DNA of 64,000 nucleotides from Hygrocybe punicea. Its lineage: Eukaryota; Basidiomycota; Agaricomycetes; Agaricales; Hygrophoraceae. Within the stretch, counting starts at the first letter, position 1. Each line of letters opens with the position of its first letter. Made by a program: the position numbers and the translations under genes. The stretch spans positions 1,674,001-1,738,000 of the forward strand of contig OY744462.1 of the NCBI GenBank assembly GCA_963556145.1, in the 5' to 3' direction. Under the pieces are notes generated by a model, which saw nothing but the letters and a program-made list of their open reading frames with translations, had not been told where the DNA came from and ran no database searches. Shown piece by piece: positions 32,843 to 45,708 of the stretch.

Positions 32843-33212
32843 CAGAATGGCAGGACAGTTGGCTTGTGGTCAATGCACCACATTGACCCTCCTGGCCAAA
32901 TAGTTCATCCATGCGCCACTCCCAGCGCTTGGTGGAACTGCGTACACTGAACTGAACAAGGAGTGCGGGGAGGGGGGGGGAAGGAAGTCTTCCGGCGTCA
33001 GGTAGCTGAGTGTCCTGACATAAAATATTGCGGTGAATCCTTCTGCTAGATGCATCAGTACGCTGTTTTTCTCTAACAGTCCTCGATGGATTACAGCATA
33101 TCAATAACTTGGAATAACATGGCCCTCGGCATTTGCCTACAAGTAAATGAGAACATTGTTTTGTATTCCAAGGGGGTTGGCTACCATCGTACTGATTTGC
33201 GTTGGTGGCTTC

Positions 33213-33509
33213 TCATAGTTTGTTTTTGCAGTGACGGATGAAGCTCTGGTAGATCATGCATATCATGTTGCAGCTTCTAATGCATTTCTCCGTACGTTTG
33301 CTTGAGTCACCATTTCTTACCTCACGCAGCGTTGGATGCAACGACTGCCGGAGATCCCACAGCATTCTCAAGCCCCTTTGTTGTTTCGGGAGCCTTACTC
33401 TTGTACAGTCTACTGATTTGCATTGGCGCCTTCTCATAGTCATTTTTGCTGCAACCATGTCAAACTGTCCAGGTGCGGGGGGAGTATCTGTTCTCCACAT
33501 GATGAGCAT
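33213..33509 (-). pseudogene. Transposon-derived fragment, family unknown
   Basis: A 98-residue minus-strand frame has a basic, helical text (RVRLPKQQRGLRMLWDLRQS, TEKCIRSCNMICMIYQSFIR). A diverged direct repeat of TACTGATTTGCGTTGGTGGC lies at 33189 and 33412. No family could be named. Confidence 0.35.
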
Positions 33510-33700
33510 TTATGTACTAATATCTGTTCTCGCAGTTCTTGTTTTTTTTTTGGTACACGCAAACATTTGTAGCTGCACATGATAAACCTGGTTTCTCATC
33601 ACATCGTCGGAGGTACAAACATTGTATATTATATGGAAATGGGAGTTGCTAACTTGGTTGACATGTTCTGCAGCCAATTTAGTCATATCATAATTCAACT

Positions 33701-34231
33701 TTAGTCCTTTTGTCGAGGATGAGAATCCAAATAAAATGAAAAGACCATGTTGCTACACACCTTATCCAAAGGATTCACATGGATGCATGCCTGATCTATA
33801 TGCGACACCAATTGAGGAGTGTACACAAACTGGCATTTGATGTCATCGATACACATGAGAACTGGATAGTGTTTGAAAGAATTGTAGAAGAGGCGACCAC
33901 CGAGCACAGGGAATGTTTTGTAGTGATCATACAATCCGTGAGCTGCGGACAATGGCTTATACTTGTCAACAAGGAAGAACGTTTGCATTACACTTGGTCC
34001 AGTATATCGCTTTCGTGTGTGGGTAAAGATTGCCACTACTTGTCCTGCAGACCACTGATGGTTGGGATGTGATATATATATGACGTGGCTGTCCATTGGA
34101 GATGCATCGTGTGTCTGATAGATATGTCCAAGACGTCCTATCTTGGTATTCCCTCTTTTCCAGAAACCAGGTCTCCACAGAGAGGCCTGGTTTGATAAAT
34201 CTTCACAGTACTCAATAAATAGCCAATTCAT
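33701..34231 (-). pseudogene. C-terminal part of a Tnp2-like/CACTA-like transposon gene
   Basis: 176 residues without break. Motifs SAGQVVAIFTHTRKRY, TFFLVDKYKPLSAAHGLYDH, LGGRLFYNSF, CIDDIKCQFVYTP and CIHVNPLDKVC match the recurring C-terminal module of Agaricomycete Tnp2-associated proteins. No catalytic part nearby. The frame is long for a relic and may be a young fragment. Confidence 0.55.
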
Positions 34232-34239
34232 AATCCTCC

Positions 34240-36317
34240 TTCACAGCCTTTGCATCATTGACTACTTGCCTGGACACACCAGCAGTACTCACAATTCCTT
34301 CACAATCCAGAGCACCTGAATTTCTGCTGACCACCAAATGTTCCTCCCTAACAGTGAATGGATGTGGGCTGACTCTGCCTATCTAATCTGAATGTGGTGT
34401 GTTCCACCATTCAGGAGATGGCGCAATGTTGAACTTACTAGGGAGCAAAAATGATTCAACTACCATTTGTCAATGGTCTGTGTCCAGGCAGAACATGCCA
34501 TCAGTTTGTTAAAAGGTTGATTCCAATCCCTCCAAGAACTTTGCATCCAGATTGGATCTCATTGGCTTCACAATTGGGCCATTCTGTGGCTTCGTTTCTG
34601 CATAATCCTTCACAACATCATCATACAATTTGAGGATTGTGGTGTAGATGTGGGTTTGGGGTGGATTCGGAACATAAATCCTAACCTAGGGTGTCAGCAT
34701 GGCTTCGGAACATAAAAGTCTAAGGTTCTATGAGGACGAGCATTTGAAGGGATTAAAACATGATTCTGACTGTAAGGAAATGGGGACTAAGGGTATCTCT
34801 TTTTTGTATGGTCATCGGGGACCATTTTTATAGTACATGAGTGGGTAGTCTACTTTCAGTCATGTCTATTTCAGCCAATAGAAAACTACAAAGCAAAGTT
34901 GGAATGGGGATGAGAACAGGGGGGTTGCAATGTGATGAAGACAGGAAAATGGAGGGGAAATTGAATGTCCAAGAAAAAGATCTAAAAATTCATACATATC
35001 TCCAAAAGGACGAGGGGATGCATATATAAGGCAAGTCCGAAGTCGGGAATCGAGTCTGATGAGATCCATCTCCTAGAATTGGGACTCTGGAGCTTATGAG
35101 GCTGCTGGATTTGGTCCAAAAGCGGCCGTGACAAACCGGCATATGTCAGGTCATGTCACATCATGTCACATCACATCTTGGCAGGTTACATTGGGTTGGA
35201 ATGCGAGTTGTTTGGAGGCGTTGGGTTCATCTGGATTCATGAGATATTGACAATATGGACTCAGGGGGACATTGAGTCTCTATGGTGGCACTGATACTGA
35301 ATGGAGAGGCTGATGTATGTGTGCAGGAATACATGGGGTGGATGATAGCACTGATTGTTTTCATGACTTCTATACAGATGATGACCAGTACAGCTTTGAA
35401 GGAGCAGTAAATGACAGTGATGTTCCTGCACCGCTGATCGCCATAGCAGGTAGTACATTTTGCAACCATTTACTTAATGCACTTCTTTCAAGTCCACTCT
35501 ATCCTGGTTCCAAGTCCATTTAAATCATGCACCAGATATTTCTTTCTCTCATTTTCCTTTAGTACATGTTAAATAAGTGGATTGTATTTTTTTTGCCCAA
35601 TGCGTTTAGAGTGAAAACAAAAAGAAAAAAAGAAAGCTACTGGTGAATTTACAAAGGATGTCTAAACGTGCCATTTCCCCTCCATATGTGGCACTAACAT
35701 TGCCATCCTCTAGATTGTAAAGCTGCAAATTGCATACAGTTGCAGTGCCACTTGCATCATGATTGTCTTCATCCAGAAACTGCAGTACATTTGATGTCAG
35801 AAGGAGGGGGAGCAAAGGGGGGGGGAGGTAGTCCAACTGTTGCAGCTGGTGCTTGACTATTTTGAAGGTGGAGTTGTTCATACTGGATGTGCAGCCTCAC
35901 AAGATGTTCTTGGGACTCAGGCAGTTCACAAGCTTTGTTTATCCTGACTGATAACTGTTGTTCCTCCAATTCCATTGCAGGAGTTGAGTAGCAAAGTCGC
36001 AACACTTCCATTTTGTATTTTTCCATCCTAATGTCCACCTCCTGTAAGCTTCATTCATGTTTGTGCTCTTTCTTCTGATCCATCATTCCTACAGTAGCCA
36101 TGTTCATGTTATTGAGATTTCCAACCTGGATCTGTTGCTCATCCTCTGTGCAAGTTTGGTGAGAAATACCTGCATGTGAAGGACCAAGAGGTGGTGCTGA
36201 ACTGCCACAGCCCCATGTGGATGTATGTAGCAAAGCCTAATGTTGAGCAGTGGAGTTGGAGGGGTTAGATTCAGGAGGGTGGGGAGTATCAGCAGGCAAA
36301 CAACTCATTAGTGGTGT
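34240..36317. other. Unassigned DNA
   Basis: No supported gene. A minus-strand frame at 35775-36038 has a helical text (LEEQQLSVRINKACELPESQ) and a Pro-rich end, but no start or partner exons were found. Short CATGTCA/CATCACA repeats occur at 35145-35180. Confidence 0.45.
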
Positions 36318-36325
36318 GATTGGAG

Positions 36326-37727
36326 TAGTGTTGGGGAAGTTCGGTCTCAGACCGATCCAAACCCGGTTTAGACCGAACCGAAACCGCCGGTCTCAGTTTC
36401 GGTTTGGGAATTTCCAGCGGAGACCGAACCGTTCAATCTCCGGTTTGGGGATTTGGCTGCGGGCCGAAACGGTTTCAAACTCGGTTTGAACCGCAAACCG
36501 ACAGTCCAAAGTCGGCTCCTTGGCTGACTTCGAAAGTCACCCAAAGTCACCAACGCCCACCAGCAACACCCCCGATGTACGCCAAACGAGGATGATGGAG
36601 CACCCGAGGTCGACAAAACAGGTGGCGGGGTACTCCCTGCCGCCTGCATATGTTGTTTATTTTTATTTATTTGAACTTTAACTAATGCATTAACACATTA
36701 CAGGTTGATGCACCACCACCACCAACACCACCGTCACCACCATCACCACCACCACCACCACGACGGCGACGATGGCGACTGCCACCACGACGGCCACGAC
36801 CATGACAGCAGCGATCAACGCCGCACCGGACACGCCAACTCCTCCAACGCGCGCACACACAAACGAACGTGAACGGAGTGGAATGGTAGTCATCGAGCAG
36901 CGGGGGATGGTGCATCCACCCCCGCTCCTTCATGGTATGTATTTTTATTGACTTTTTCACTGATTTTATTTGTATATCACAGAACGTGGCACCATACCAC
37001 CACCACCACCACGCAACACCACCACTACCACCATCACCACCACGCAACACCAACACCACCGAGGAACGCCAAAACGCGGGGTCAACCCGGCCATCGTCGC
37101 GTGTACAACGCGTATGACGCGCCTGGACACCCACGCGAAGAGGCTCCTATGCCACCACCACCACGCGTCCGCCGAAAACAACCAAAGCGGGTGCAACCCG
37201 GCCATCGTCGCGTGCACAACGCGTATGACGCGTAGGGCACCACCACCGCCACCACCACCACCACCATCACCACCACGTGCCTACCCAAACCGGCCAACAC
37301 GGCAATCGCGGGTCTAACCCGCCTTCGCGCGAACAACGCATGTGACGCGTCGGGTCACCACCACCACCACCACCACCACCACAACAACACCCAAACAACA
37401 ACAGCCAAGGCCGAACACACGTGTTCGATGCATGTGTTTCGCTAGGGCAGGGCTGGGCAGCCCACCAAACCCCCAAACCCACCTCGTAATGAGGCTGGCC
37501 ACGTCGATTGACGTGTACGGCACTCTTGCGAGGTCAGATGGGAGTGAGGGCCCCCAGCCCATATGGTTCACGGTCTAGACCGCGTTTGGACCGAAACCGA
37601 ACCGATGCAAACGGTTTGCATCGGTTCCGGTCTGGTTTGGGGATTTCGGGTGGAAAACCGGACCATTCGGTTTCCGGTTTGGGCAAAAAGGCCCCAAACC
37701 GGACCAAACCGAACTTCCCCAACACTA
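36326..37727. mobile_element. Non-autonomous hAT-like element (1402 bp)
   Basis: Inverted ends TAGTGTTGGGGAAGTTCGGT and its reverse complement are flanked by a perfect 8-bp duplication GATTGGAG (36318-36325 and 37728-37735). The ends fit the hAT pattern YARNG with 8-bp duplication. The subterminal parts are rich in CCGGTTTGG-type repeats on both sides. The core contains CCA/CAC microsatellites and a ~45-bp GC-rich direct repeat. No transposase frame. Confidence 0.88.
37060..37345. repeat. GC-rich direct repeats inside the hAT-like element
   Basis: Three diverged units with AACCCGGCCATCGTCGCGTG and ACAACGCGTATGACGCG lie at about 37083, 37194 and 37315, separated by CCA-rich microsatellites. 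Confidence 0.75.
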
Positions 37728-37735
37728 GATTGGAG

Positions 37736-38856
37736 ATGTTTGGCCAGAGGATGAACAGATTGAACTTGGATAGGGCAAATAGTGAGGAGATGGTGATGCA
37801 GATGCACCATGATTGGGTCTATGAAATTCATTCTGCACTTGCAGTGATTGCAGGGCAGGGAAACATGATGCTCCAGATAATCTGGGTGCTTGGGAAGGAA
37901 CCTTTATCTGGAAACTTTCCAAAGGTCAGGTAGCCCACCAAGGGATAGTATTTTTTGTTAAATTGCATGGTATTGTTGTCCTGCTGCTCTTTATCCTGCT
38001 GCTCAGTACCCCACTCAGTACCCTCTTTGTCCTGCCACTCAGCACCCTCTTCTTCCTGGTGTTCAGTGTTACCTGCAATCACACGACCATGTTCTGTGCA
38101 TACTGAATTTGGAAATAGCAGCGCTTGTGCATCTGTTTGAAGATCTTGTCCTAGTTGTGCAGAGACAGGATGAGGATTAAAACTGGGAATGCATTGCCAG
38201 TAGCCATGTGAGTGAGAAAACCATGGAAAATCATGTTCAATCTTTGCTGAGAGTTTATCAGTTGCAATTCAAGCCTGAAACAAGATTTTGGTGCTCTGGA
38301 AGCACTGTCAATTGCTCCCACATCAAGCCAGAACCAGTGGTGCCAAGGAGTGCACATTTCTTGCAATATTTCTTTTTGAGACTATTAATGATATCAGCAT
38401 GGGGGGGTGGGGGTTGGGAAATGGGAAAGAGAACTTGAACATACATGTTAAGATGGTCCCCAATGGATTTTGTGAACTTTGCAGGGTTCTCATTATATAG
38501 CTGTAGATATTCAGGATTGTGATCATTTCCAAAGACATGCAATCATGGCATGGTATGCAGTTTTTGGTTGCTTTCTGACATCTTGATGGCATCCCTCAGT
38601 GCTAGCATCTTGAGTTGAATCAGAAAAAGCACGTGTCATTCAGTGGGGTTTTCATTGAGCCAATCAAGCAGCCTTTCAGTCTGGGCTGAATCATGTGAAT
38701 CAGTCCATGCAACCTTGAAGGAATCAACAGCAGCTGCCTGGGATTGCTTCTGCTTTCCTTTGCTTGGAGCCATGCGAAGTTGTTTGGAGGATCAAAGGGT
38801 ATAGCTATCAACTTCTGCACCATAACGGTGTTTGTTTACCATTGATTCATTCAAAC
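37736..38856. other. Unassigned, transposon-like DNA
   Basis: Several short frames on both strands. The minus frame 38258-38542 has a protein-like text (HNPEYLQLYNENPAKFTKSI) but no start, family or exon partners. Probably part of the same decayed gene as 38857-39297. Confidence 0.4.
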
Positions 38857-39297
38857 TCAGAAGGCATTGCTGAAACCCCAGCCGACATTGTCAGGGTCCA
38901 ACCGAGACCCTGACCACGTGTCCCACCACACATTTTGAAGGCACCTATTTTCCAAGTCCTGTCTGAAAATGGCATTGGCAGAAGAATTCTCCACATCTGG
39001 GCACACATTTTCAATGATTTCATTCCACAAAAGTTTAATACTGTGAAGGCCACTCCAGCAGAAAAGCATTAATTGCTGGCTAGTCTCAGGGATGCCTTCC
39101 CATGCTCTAGTAATGGCCTTGCTAAGGTCAGATTCTTGCTGTGTAGAATGGAAGATCAAGCAAGCTGCAGAGTTTATATTTACAGGGCCAAAATTATACA
39201 TTGATAGAGGAAGTGGAAAGTCAATTGGAAAAACCTCCTCCCATTGAAGCCACCAGCTGGCAAAGGTACTGGGATCTAGTGGGGAAAGGTGAGACAC
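38857..39297 (-). pseudogene. Transposon-derived gene fragment, family unknown
   Basis: 146-residue minus-strand frame with text such as TFASWWLQWEEVFPIDFPLP and ENRCLQNVWWDTWSGSRLDP. Its last ~35 residues recur as a decayed copy at 31915-32040. A repeated origin suggests a transposon gene; the family was not recognised. Confidence 0.4.
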
Positions 39298-39814
39298 CCA
39301 ATTGAATGTGTTTCAAGGGCCACTACATACAGTCGGTTTCCCCAAATGCCAGTAAGGTGAGCTGCACATCTTCAGGGAGTTGGATGAACCAGATCTCATT
39401 GAGTTCTGTCACGTGATTTAAGTAAGTCAAAGGGCACATAAGCTGTGAGTGGCTTACCAGACAAAATCATGGAGTAAACCTTAGCACCCCTCAAGGCCTC
39501 TTGGTCCTCCTTCATCTTATTATTCTTCTGCATAACCTTGCTAAGCTCTGCCTTTGCCCTCTGTGACCGCTCTTCATGGCTGTTGATGGCAGTAAGAATG
39601 ACTTCACCAGTTGCTGAGGACATGAAACGATAGTCAGCCAGAGTGCCTGGTAGAACTAGTCAGCCCAGAGGTGGGATCTGTTGAAGTCAAGGTGGTGGAC
39701 CTTGTAGGTGACAATATATCCCAATGGTGAAATGTCCCTGGAAAGACCATGGCTAGAACAACACTTAGATGGAACACAACATTCTGTCATGTTACATCCA
39801 ACTAGATGTACAAT

Positions 39815-39960
39815 AGTGGTTGACTGAAGTGACAATACCCCCTCAGAACTTCAGCCCAATTGTCTGACACAAGTAACAATTAACCCTGAAAACTTCAGCC
39901 AAATGATCTGACATGGGTAACAATACCCCCTCAGCTCTTTGGCTCAATGGTCTGACTCAA
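39815..39960. repeat. Short tandem repeat (~68 bp, about 2.5 units)
   Basis: Units contain ACAATACCCCCTCAG, an ACTTCAGCCCAAT-like part and TGTCTGACAC-like ends. Non-coding. Confidence 0.6.
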
Positions 39961-40084
39961 TAACTCTGACATTCTTTAGTTGCCCTGTCAAAGTCCCTAA
40001 CAATACCATTTTCTCAGCCCAGATCATCTGGCTGGTCTTGAACATAACATTTTCAACCTTGGTTCACCCATCCAACATGGGATA

Positions 40085-40575
40085 AGTTACAGCATAATGT
40101 GCTTTTCTGACAGTAAAATTTCTACTTGAAGTTTGGAGAGTTTGAATTGGATATACATTATTAACTCAAACTGGCAGAAAGGAAAGTGAGATGGTCCTTC
40201 TTTGGACATGTCGTTAATGCTCAACCTATCCCTGAAAATTGCCTCCAAGAAGGCACCAGCCACATCCAGCTTTTGAGCACTGAACAAACCAGAGATACAA
40301 ATCAGATCATTTCTACAAAATGTGAGATAATGATGGCCCAGGATCTCCTTGCACAATTCTCCCAAGGTGAAGTTGGTGAGTTCAACAAAAGGCTGGTAGT
40401 GATGCATTTTGTGATCCACTTTGTGACAGTAGTGGTCCACAAGGTTTTGATATTGTTTGTTGCTGCAATTGTATCCAAGAGAGACTGATGTTCCAGGATA
40501 TGTTTGTGGAAATCATTGAAGTTGATTAACTGGCTTGTTTTGAGGTCTTCAACAAGTATTTGTCTTGTGTGCATT
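40085..40575 (-). pseudogene. Decayed transposon-like frames
   Basis: Two overlapping minus-strand frames (40087-40440 and 40302-40574) have helical text (LINFNDFHKHILEHQSLLDT, LGELCKEILGHHYLTF). They look like one older gene with a frameshift. Family unknown. Confidence 0.3.
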
Positions 40576-40939
40576 GCATGTCATACAATATATGAGAACT
40601 TGTACCCTGACTGTGTGGTGTCAAATGTGTTACAAGGATGGTATGCAGTGGTGGAGTAGAGCCCATTTGTTGGAAGCTGACTCAGAGGATGTCAATCAGT
40701 TCCAAGGCACCCACCTTATTACTAAGACATTCTCCTGCATGCATGCATAGTCTGAGTTGAATCCAAAAGCTTAAAAATGGGGGACACAGTGTGATTTTTG
40801 AAAACCATGTACTGCTTCAACAAAGGTGCTCTTGGGTAGACTGGCAATATCTGACTGTCATGCCCACTGTACCAATTCAGACAATTTATCACTAGTCACT
40901 ACTAGTCACAACTGAGAATGGCTTTCACTGGCCTGCAGA

Positions 40940-41372
40940 TGGTGAATATCACAGTTAAGGATACAAATGTAATGGACAATAAATTTGGCATTTTTAATAC
41001 AAGATGGGTTATCAGAAAAGTGCTAATATTTTTACATGACCAGGTGGGCATATGGTATACCTACTTGGTTGCACATCAAGGGTCCGAAATTTATCTCTGT
41101 AGTCATGTATAATTCAATTTTTACAGGCTAGGGATACAAAAAACTCCTCACACTCTGCTTTTTTGACATTTTTTGTACCCCTAGCCAGTAAAAATTGAAT
41201 TATACCTAACTACAGAGATAAATTTCAGACCCTTGATGTGCAACCAAGTAGGTATACCATATGCCCACCTGGTCATGTAAAAATATTAGCACTTTTCTGA
41301 TAACCCATCTTGTATTAAAAATGCCAAATTTATTGTCCATTACATTTGTACCCTTACCTGTGATATTCACTA
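40940..41372. mobile_element. Hairpin MITE, hAT-like (433 bp)
   Basis: Two near-identical inverted arms of about 200 bp surround a ~35-bp centre. Ends are TGGTGAATATCACAG and CTGTGATATTCACTA. A perfect 8-bp target duplication CCTGCAGA flanks it (40932-40939, 41373-41380). Both arms translate to the same short peptide only because they are inverted copies. Confidence 0.87.
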
Positions 41373-41380
41373 CCTGCAGA

Positions 41381-42790
41381 GCATTCTTATCTTCAACCTT
41401 CACTAATGCTGTATACAGTATCAAAAGCTGGCTAGAAACTTTCAACATGTAAAAAGCCAAGCTGAGTTATACCTGCAATAACATTGTTATCACAGTACTA
41501 GCCTACTACTTTTCCCAGTGTCAGGCAACCAATCTCATTTGCTACTTTGGTTGTCAAGAGATTATCCCATTCTCAAAGTTGTTCAACTATGATACTGTTA
41601 TGATTTCTTACCTAAGATGTGCTCATATTTTCTTTTTCCCTTTTCCTCTCCCCTTTAGTCATTCCTTTCACATATGCACTGCCTTCTTCCTCTGCTTAGT
41701 TGTACCATACTGTCTATACAACAATTGCTGTATGTTATCTCCTTTCACATATGTTTCATCTGTTATCACCATATGCTCTGGTGCATAGCTATGATCCCTT
41801 TCCTATTAACATAGCCACTTTATTGGACTATATAAGTAGTCTACTTTCAGCATGTACTGTAGACTTTAAATTTCATATACACTCACATTTCAATCACCCC
41901 TCTCTACTTCAGATTGATTGTCTTCAGAATCTAAGCCCTTTTCTTTTAAACCATCTTGTGAAGTAAAACCTTCCGCTTACTCCACATTACAGATACAACA
42001 GATACTAATGAACCATTACTGTCTGGGAGAGCAATGAAGGGACTGGACTTATGCTGGAAAGGTGCAGTGCAGAATCTTGACAAGGAATTGGAATTATATG
42101 AACTTGTTCAGTTGGCTGAGGAAAGAGATGAAACCTGTGGGATAAATGCACCCATTTTATTTTTTAAGCACAGTGGTGAATGACCCTGGTTTTGACTAAC
42201 TGGTCAATGACAACATTGCTAATCCTGCATACCTGTGTCATTCCAAGTTGAAACCACTGCTGTTTGGGAGCATCATCAAACCTTCCAAACGGCTTCATGC
42301 CATGGTGCGATGTGTGAATGTAGGTGCAATGACAATGTGTGAATGATGTGACAAGAAGATGACATGTCTAGGATGAACATAATGGCAAAGGTGGGAATGA
42401 ACTGAAAGGTACTGAGCATCAACATTCTATTCCTGTTTTGAAACACAATATTTTCATGACATTTTTTCTTTTGCAGAATTATTGCAAACCCATAATTAGT
42501 GAAATAATGGCATGGCAGGCCAAGGTATGTTCAATTCTATGTACCCAATTTAACCTAAAATTGAGTCACTGCACAGATCAATGTAGAAAGAGAAATGTGA
42601 GAATTGAGGTGCCTGCCAACTGAAGGAGAGTCAAGGAGACCAACATGACATGAAATGCAAAAAACCAACCACACTGGCATGTATTGCTACCACGTTCTTG
42701 TTTCAAGATAGAACACTCAAGTAGCTGAAGTTGGTGCTCCAAGAGATTGATGTGTGTCTCTTCTATTTTGACCAGTGGTATCATGGACAA
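41381..42790. other. Unassigned DNA
   Basis: Mostly AT-rich with pyrimidine tracts (41625-41680). No gene family or element ends were recognised. Confidence 0.45.
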
Positions 42791-43330
42791 TATGGACCCC
42801 AGTCAACCTACCCTGCATCAATTGCTGGACCTGGGTCAACCATGTCCTGCAGCAATAGCTGGACCCTGGTCAACCCAAGCCCCCAGCAAGTGCTGGACCT
42901 GGGTCAACCCAGTGCTGCAGCAATAGCTGGACCCCAGTCACCCTACCCTGCAGCAAGTGCTTGGCCCAGGTTAACCCAGTGCTGCAGCAACAGCTGGACC
43001 CAGGTCAACTGAAGCTTGCAGCAAGAGCTGGTCCAGGGTCAACCCAGTGCTGCAGCAATAGCTGAAGCGAGGTCAACCCACATTGCTTGAACAGCTGGAC
43101 CTGGGTCAACCCAACCATCCCAGATTAGCTGCCCTGGGTTAACCTACCCCATGGCAGAGCTGACACTGGGTTGACCCACCCAGCCACCCTTGACCAGCAA
43201 GAGCTGTACCTGGGTCAACCTACCACACCACATTTCCCCAGCAAGAGCTGTCTTTTGGGTTAACCTCCCCCAGCAAGCAACTGCACTATGTGTACCTACC
43301 TTTTGCAACTATATCTGTGATTGGGTTAAC
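42790..43330. repeat. Minisatellite, ~35-45 bp units
   Basis: Irregular tandem units built from AGCTGGACCTGGGTCAACCC and AGTGCTGCAGCAATAGC, about a dozen in a row, more diverged toward 43330. Confidence 0.85.
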
Positions 43331-43665
43331 CAAAATAACTGGGTCTACTGCCAAGATACTCCTCGCCACCAAAATGGTGGGTCTGTGTTGTCGGTGGTAT
43401 GTTACTACTCAATCTCTCAAAATTGTTGTTGATTTCTCTGTCTACAGATTGCTAGACAACAGAGGTGGGAAAATGGCCAACCAATCCATGAGTGGAGTGG
43501 CACTTGAACTGTCCATCAATTGTGTATCGCTCATGGCTCAACTTGCAAATATTCAGCCTGTACAACTCATTCTGAATTCATTGTTTCAATACATGCATTT
43601 TTGGATCAGTTGCATTGCAAGGGTGAAAACAGTTGTATTGCATGAGTGATAAAAGTTCTAGTGGT

Positions 43666-45304
43666 TGTTACATTTTTCAACTCTGCAACTCTGATTCCAA
43701 CTCCGTTACCCACCATGATGATTCCGCTTCATCACACCTTCCTTTTTCGTTTCCTTTTACCTTTTGTCTTCTTTCAGACATCCTTGTATTTTCTTGTTCT
43801 TGTTCTCTTTGTGTCCCTTCTTCTAGAACAATCCAAACCAACCATGGACACATCCCCACATGACCTCACTGCACCCAAATAGTCTCCTTGCCAACGGACG
43901 TCACTGACATTGTCTTTTCCCTTCGATATCTTGTTTACTCTATCCCATGACAAACCGATACACAATGGCTGTACTCCCGACACAGCTCATTACCGTAATT
44001 GTTATTGGCAGCATTGCCATCACCTTCCTGATCGATTTCTACATTATCATGATCTATCTTTGGCATAGACGCCCTTCTGCCATTGATACACCCGACTTCC
44101 ACCTTGACAATATATCGACACGTAATTGACAATTACCATTCTTGGATATTTGGTTTCCATATTCATACCCTGTGCCTACCATTATCCTCCCTGATGATCC
44201 GATGACACTCCTCACCTGCATGTGAACCCTGAACAATCCTTGATCACAGGACATTTCACTGTTCTCTCTATTTCGACCATCGCCAAAGCACATTCTTTTA
44301 AACTTCGACCACAGACCATATGACTTCCCAACACAGTGAACTGACCCCTATTGTTTATTGTTCACACGACATCACTTCATTGCAGTACCCGATGACTTGT
44401 TCCCACAGCTTGTCACTTGTGCCATGACTCGAAACCTGGACCCACATTCATTTATCCTTTTCCATCTATAACCTTGATACTTCCCACACTCGTTTACAAC
44501 AATATCCTTTCTTGGATGAATACCAACATCAGGTGGACCACGTTGTTCTACAGACAGGACAAGACATCACCCCTCGATACGTCATTGACACAGACATTGT
44601 CATCTGGTACAGCTTATGCTGTTCGCATGTCTAACCTCGACTAGCCCACTGTCTTAGTTGGTTTTTCCTCCATACATTCCTTTATTTTCTTTCACACCAA
44701 CCTTGCCGCTATATCCACACTACCTCAAGATGCTCCCTTCGCCAATCCCACACTAGACGATACCCTTCTTTGACCCAACCATGCATCGCACTTGCCAGAC
44801 TGTGCATTTGCCCATTACAGCAAGTGTAGACCCTGAATAGGCAATTCTATGCATCACATGATCCGATGACAAATCATCCGAGTCATCCGGACCTCTTCCA
44901 TCCTCGGTGACACCCGGGCCTCCAGTTGGATCACAAGAACATCGACATGAGGACACCTCATGTCTGTCTCATGGTGAACACATGGTATAGTTGGACATGT
45001 TGTAGCTTCATGGTTGGATTCCCATTTACCTCCCCTCAAGTCCATTCACTATATCTACTGTCCTTGTTGTTAGTTCGGACTTTTTCTTCTTTCTTTTCCT
45101 TACGTTTAGTCTGGTTCTTGGGGCAGACTCATCTTGTTTTGGGTAACCCCCACGGCTCGCAATGACATTAGACCTTGACCCCCCCCTCTTAGCAGTGTTG
45201 TCTTAGATGTAAGCAACAATGAAAACTGCTTTTCTCTCCTCTGGAATCCAATCCCTAGTTAAGTTGATTGTTGCCGGAGCCCACTGCAGAAGCGATCCAT
45301 AACA
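43666..45304 (+). mobile_element. Solo LTR A (1639 bp)
   Basis: Starts TGTTACATTTTTCAACTC and ends GCGATCCATAACA. Flanked by GTGGT on both sides (43661-43665, 45305-45309), so it is a complete insertion reduced to one LTR by recombination. It is homologous to solo LTR B in reverse orientation. Its last 40 bp also resemble the end of the chromovirus LTR (TTGTTGCCGGAG..GATCC.TAACA), pointing to a related lineage. Confidence 0.92.
43965..44129 (+). CDS. Small membrane-protein ORF inside solo LTR A
   Basis: 54 aa starting MAVLPTQLITVIVIGSI, one hydrophobic segment, then IYLWHRRPSAIDT and ending DNISTRN. Solo LTR B carries the same ORF (57 aa). Between the two copies the changes inside the frame include indels of 1 and 2 whole codons, while a 1-nt indel lies just upstream of the ATG. 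That pattern suggests selection on the peptide before the LTRs were left solo. Function unknown. Confidence 0.45.
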   Translation: MAVLPTQLITVIVIGSIAITFLIDFYIIMIYLWHRRPSAIDTPDFHLDNISTRN

Positions 45305-45708
45305 GTGGTCCATAACACACAAAACATCTATTGCCACTTCCAGAGTCACATCCTCTTCCGCACTGTCCATCTGCAACATGTCTGATAATATCATGGATAA
45401 TGGGATCCGGGGGAATTACAACCAATTTGGACAAGGGGAAACTGGGGCTGTACCTGCATGAACACCATTGCCTGGTTTACCTGAGAAGCCTGGAAGAGCC
45501 TCAATTTGGTTGAGACAGGCTACATGGATGGCATTCTGGCAAGAACGCAGTTTCCAGTGCCTAACCACCTCAACTGCAAGTGGAGAGCCCTCATGATTGA
45601 GTTGTTCAAGTAGTGCCATAAATAGTTTCTCTTCGTCATGGATTGCGGTGCAAAGATGATGAACCTGAACATTGAGATCCTCAATTTCCCCCTTGGCATG
45701 TTGAAGGG

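Noticed and set aside
36682..37571. Overlapping frames on both strands in the CCA/GGT-rich region
   Set aside because: Microsatellite translations inside the hAT-like element.
40918..41460. Two identical 60-80-aa proteins on opposite strands
   Set aside because: They are the two arms of a hairpin MITE read in opposite directions.
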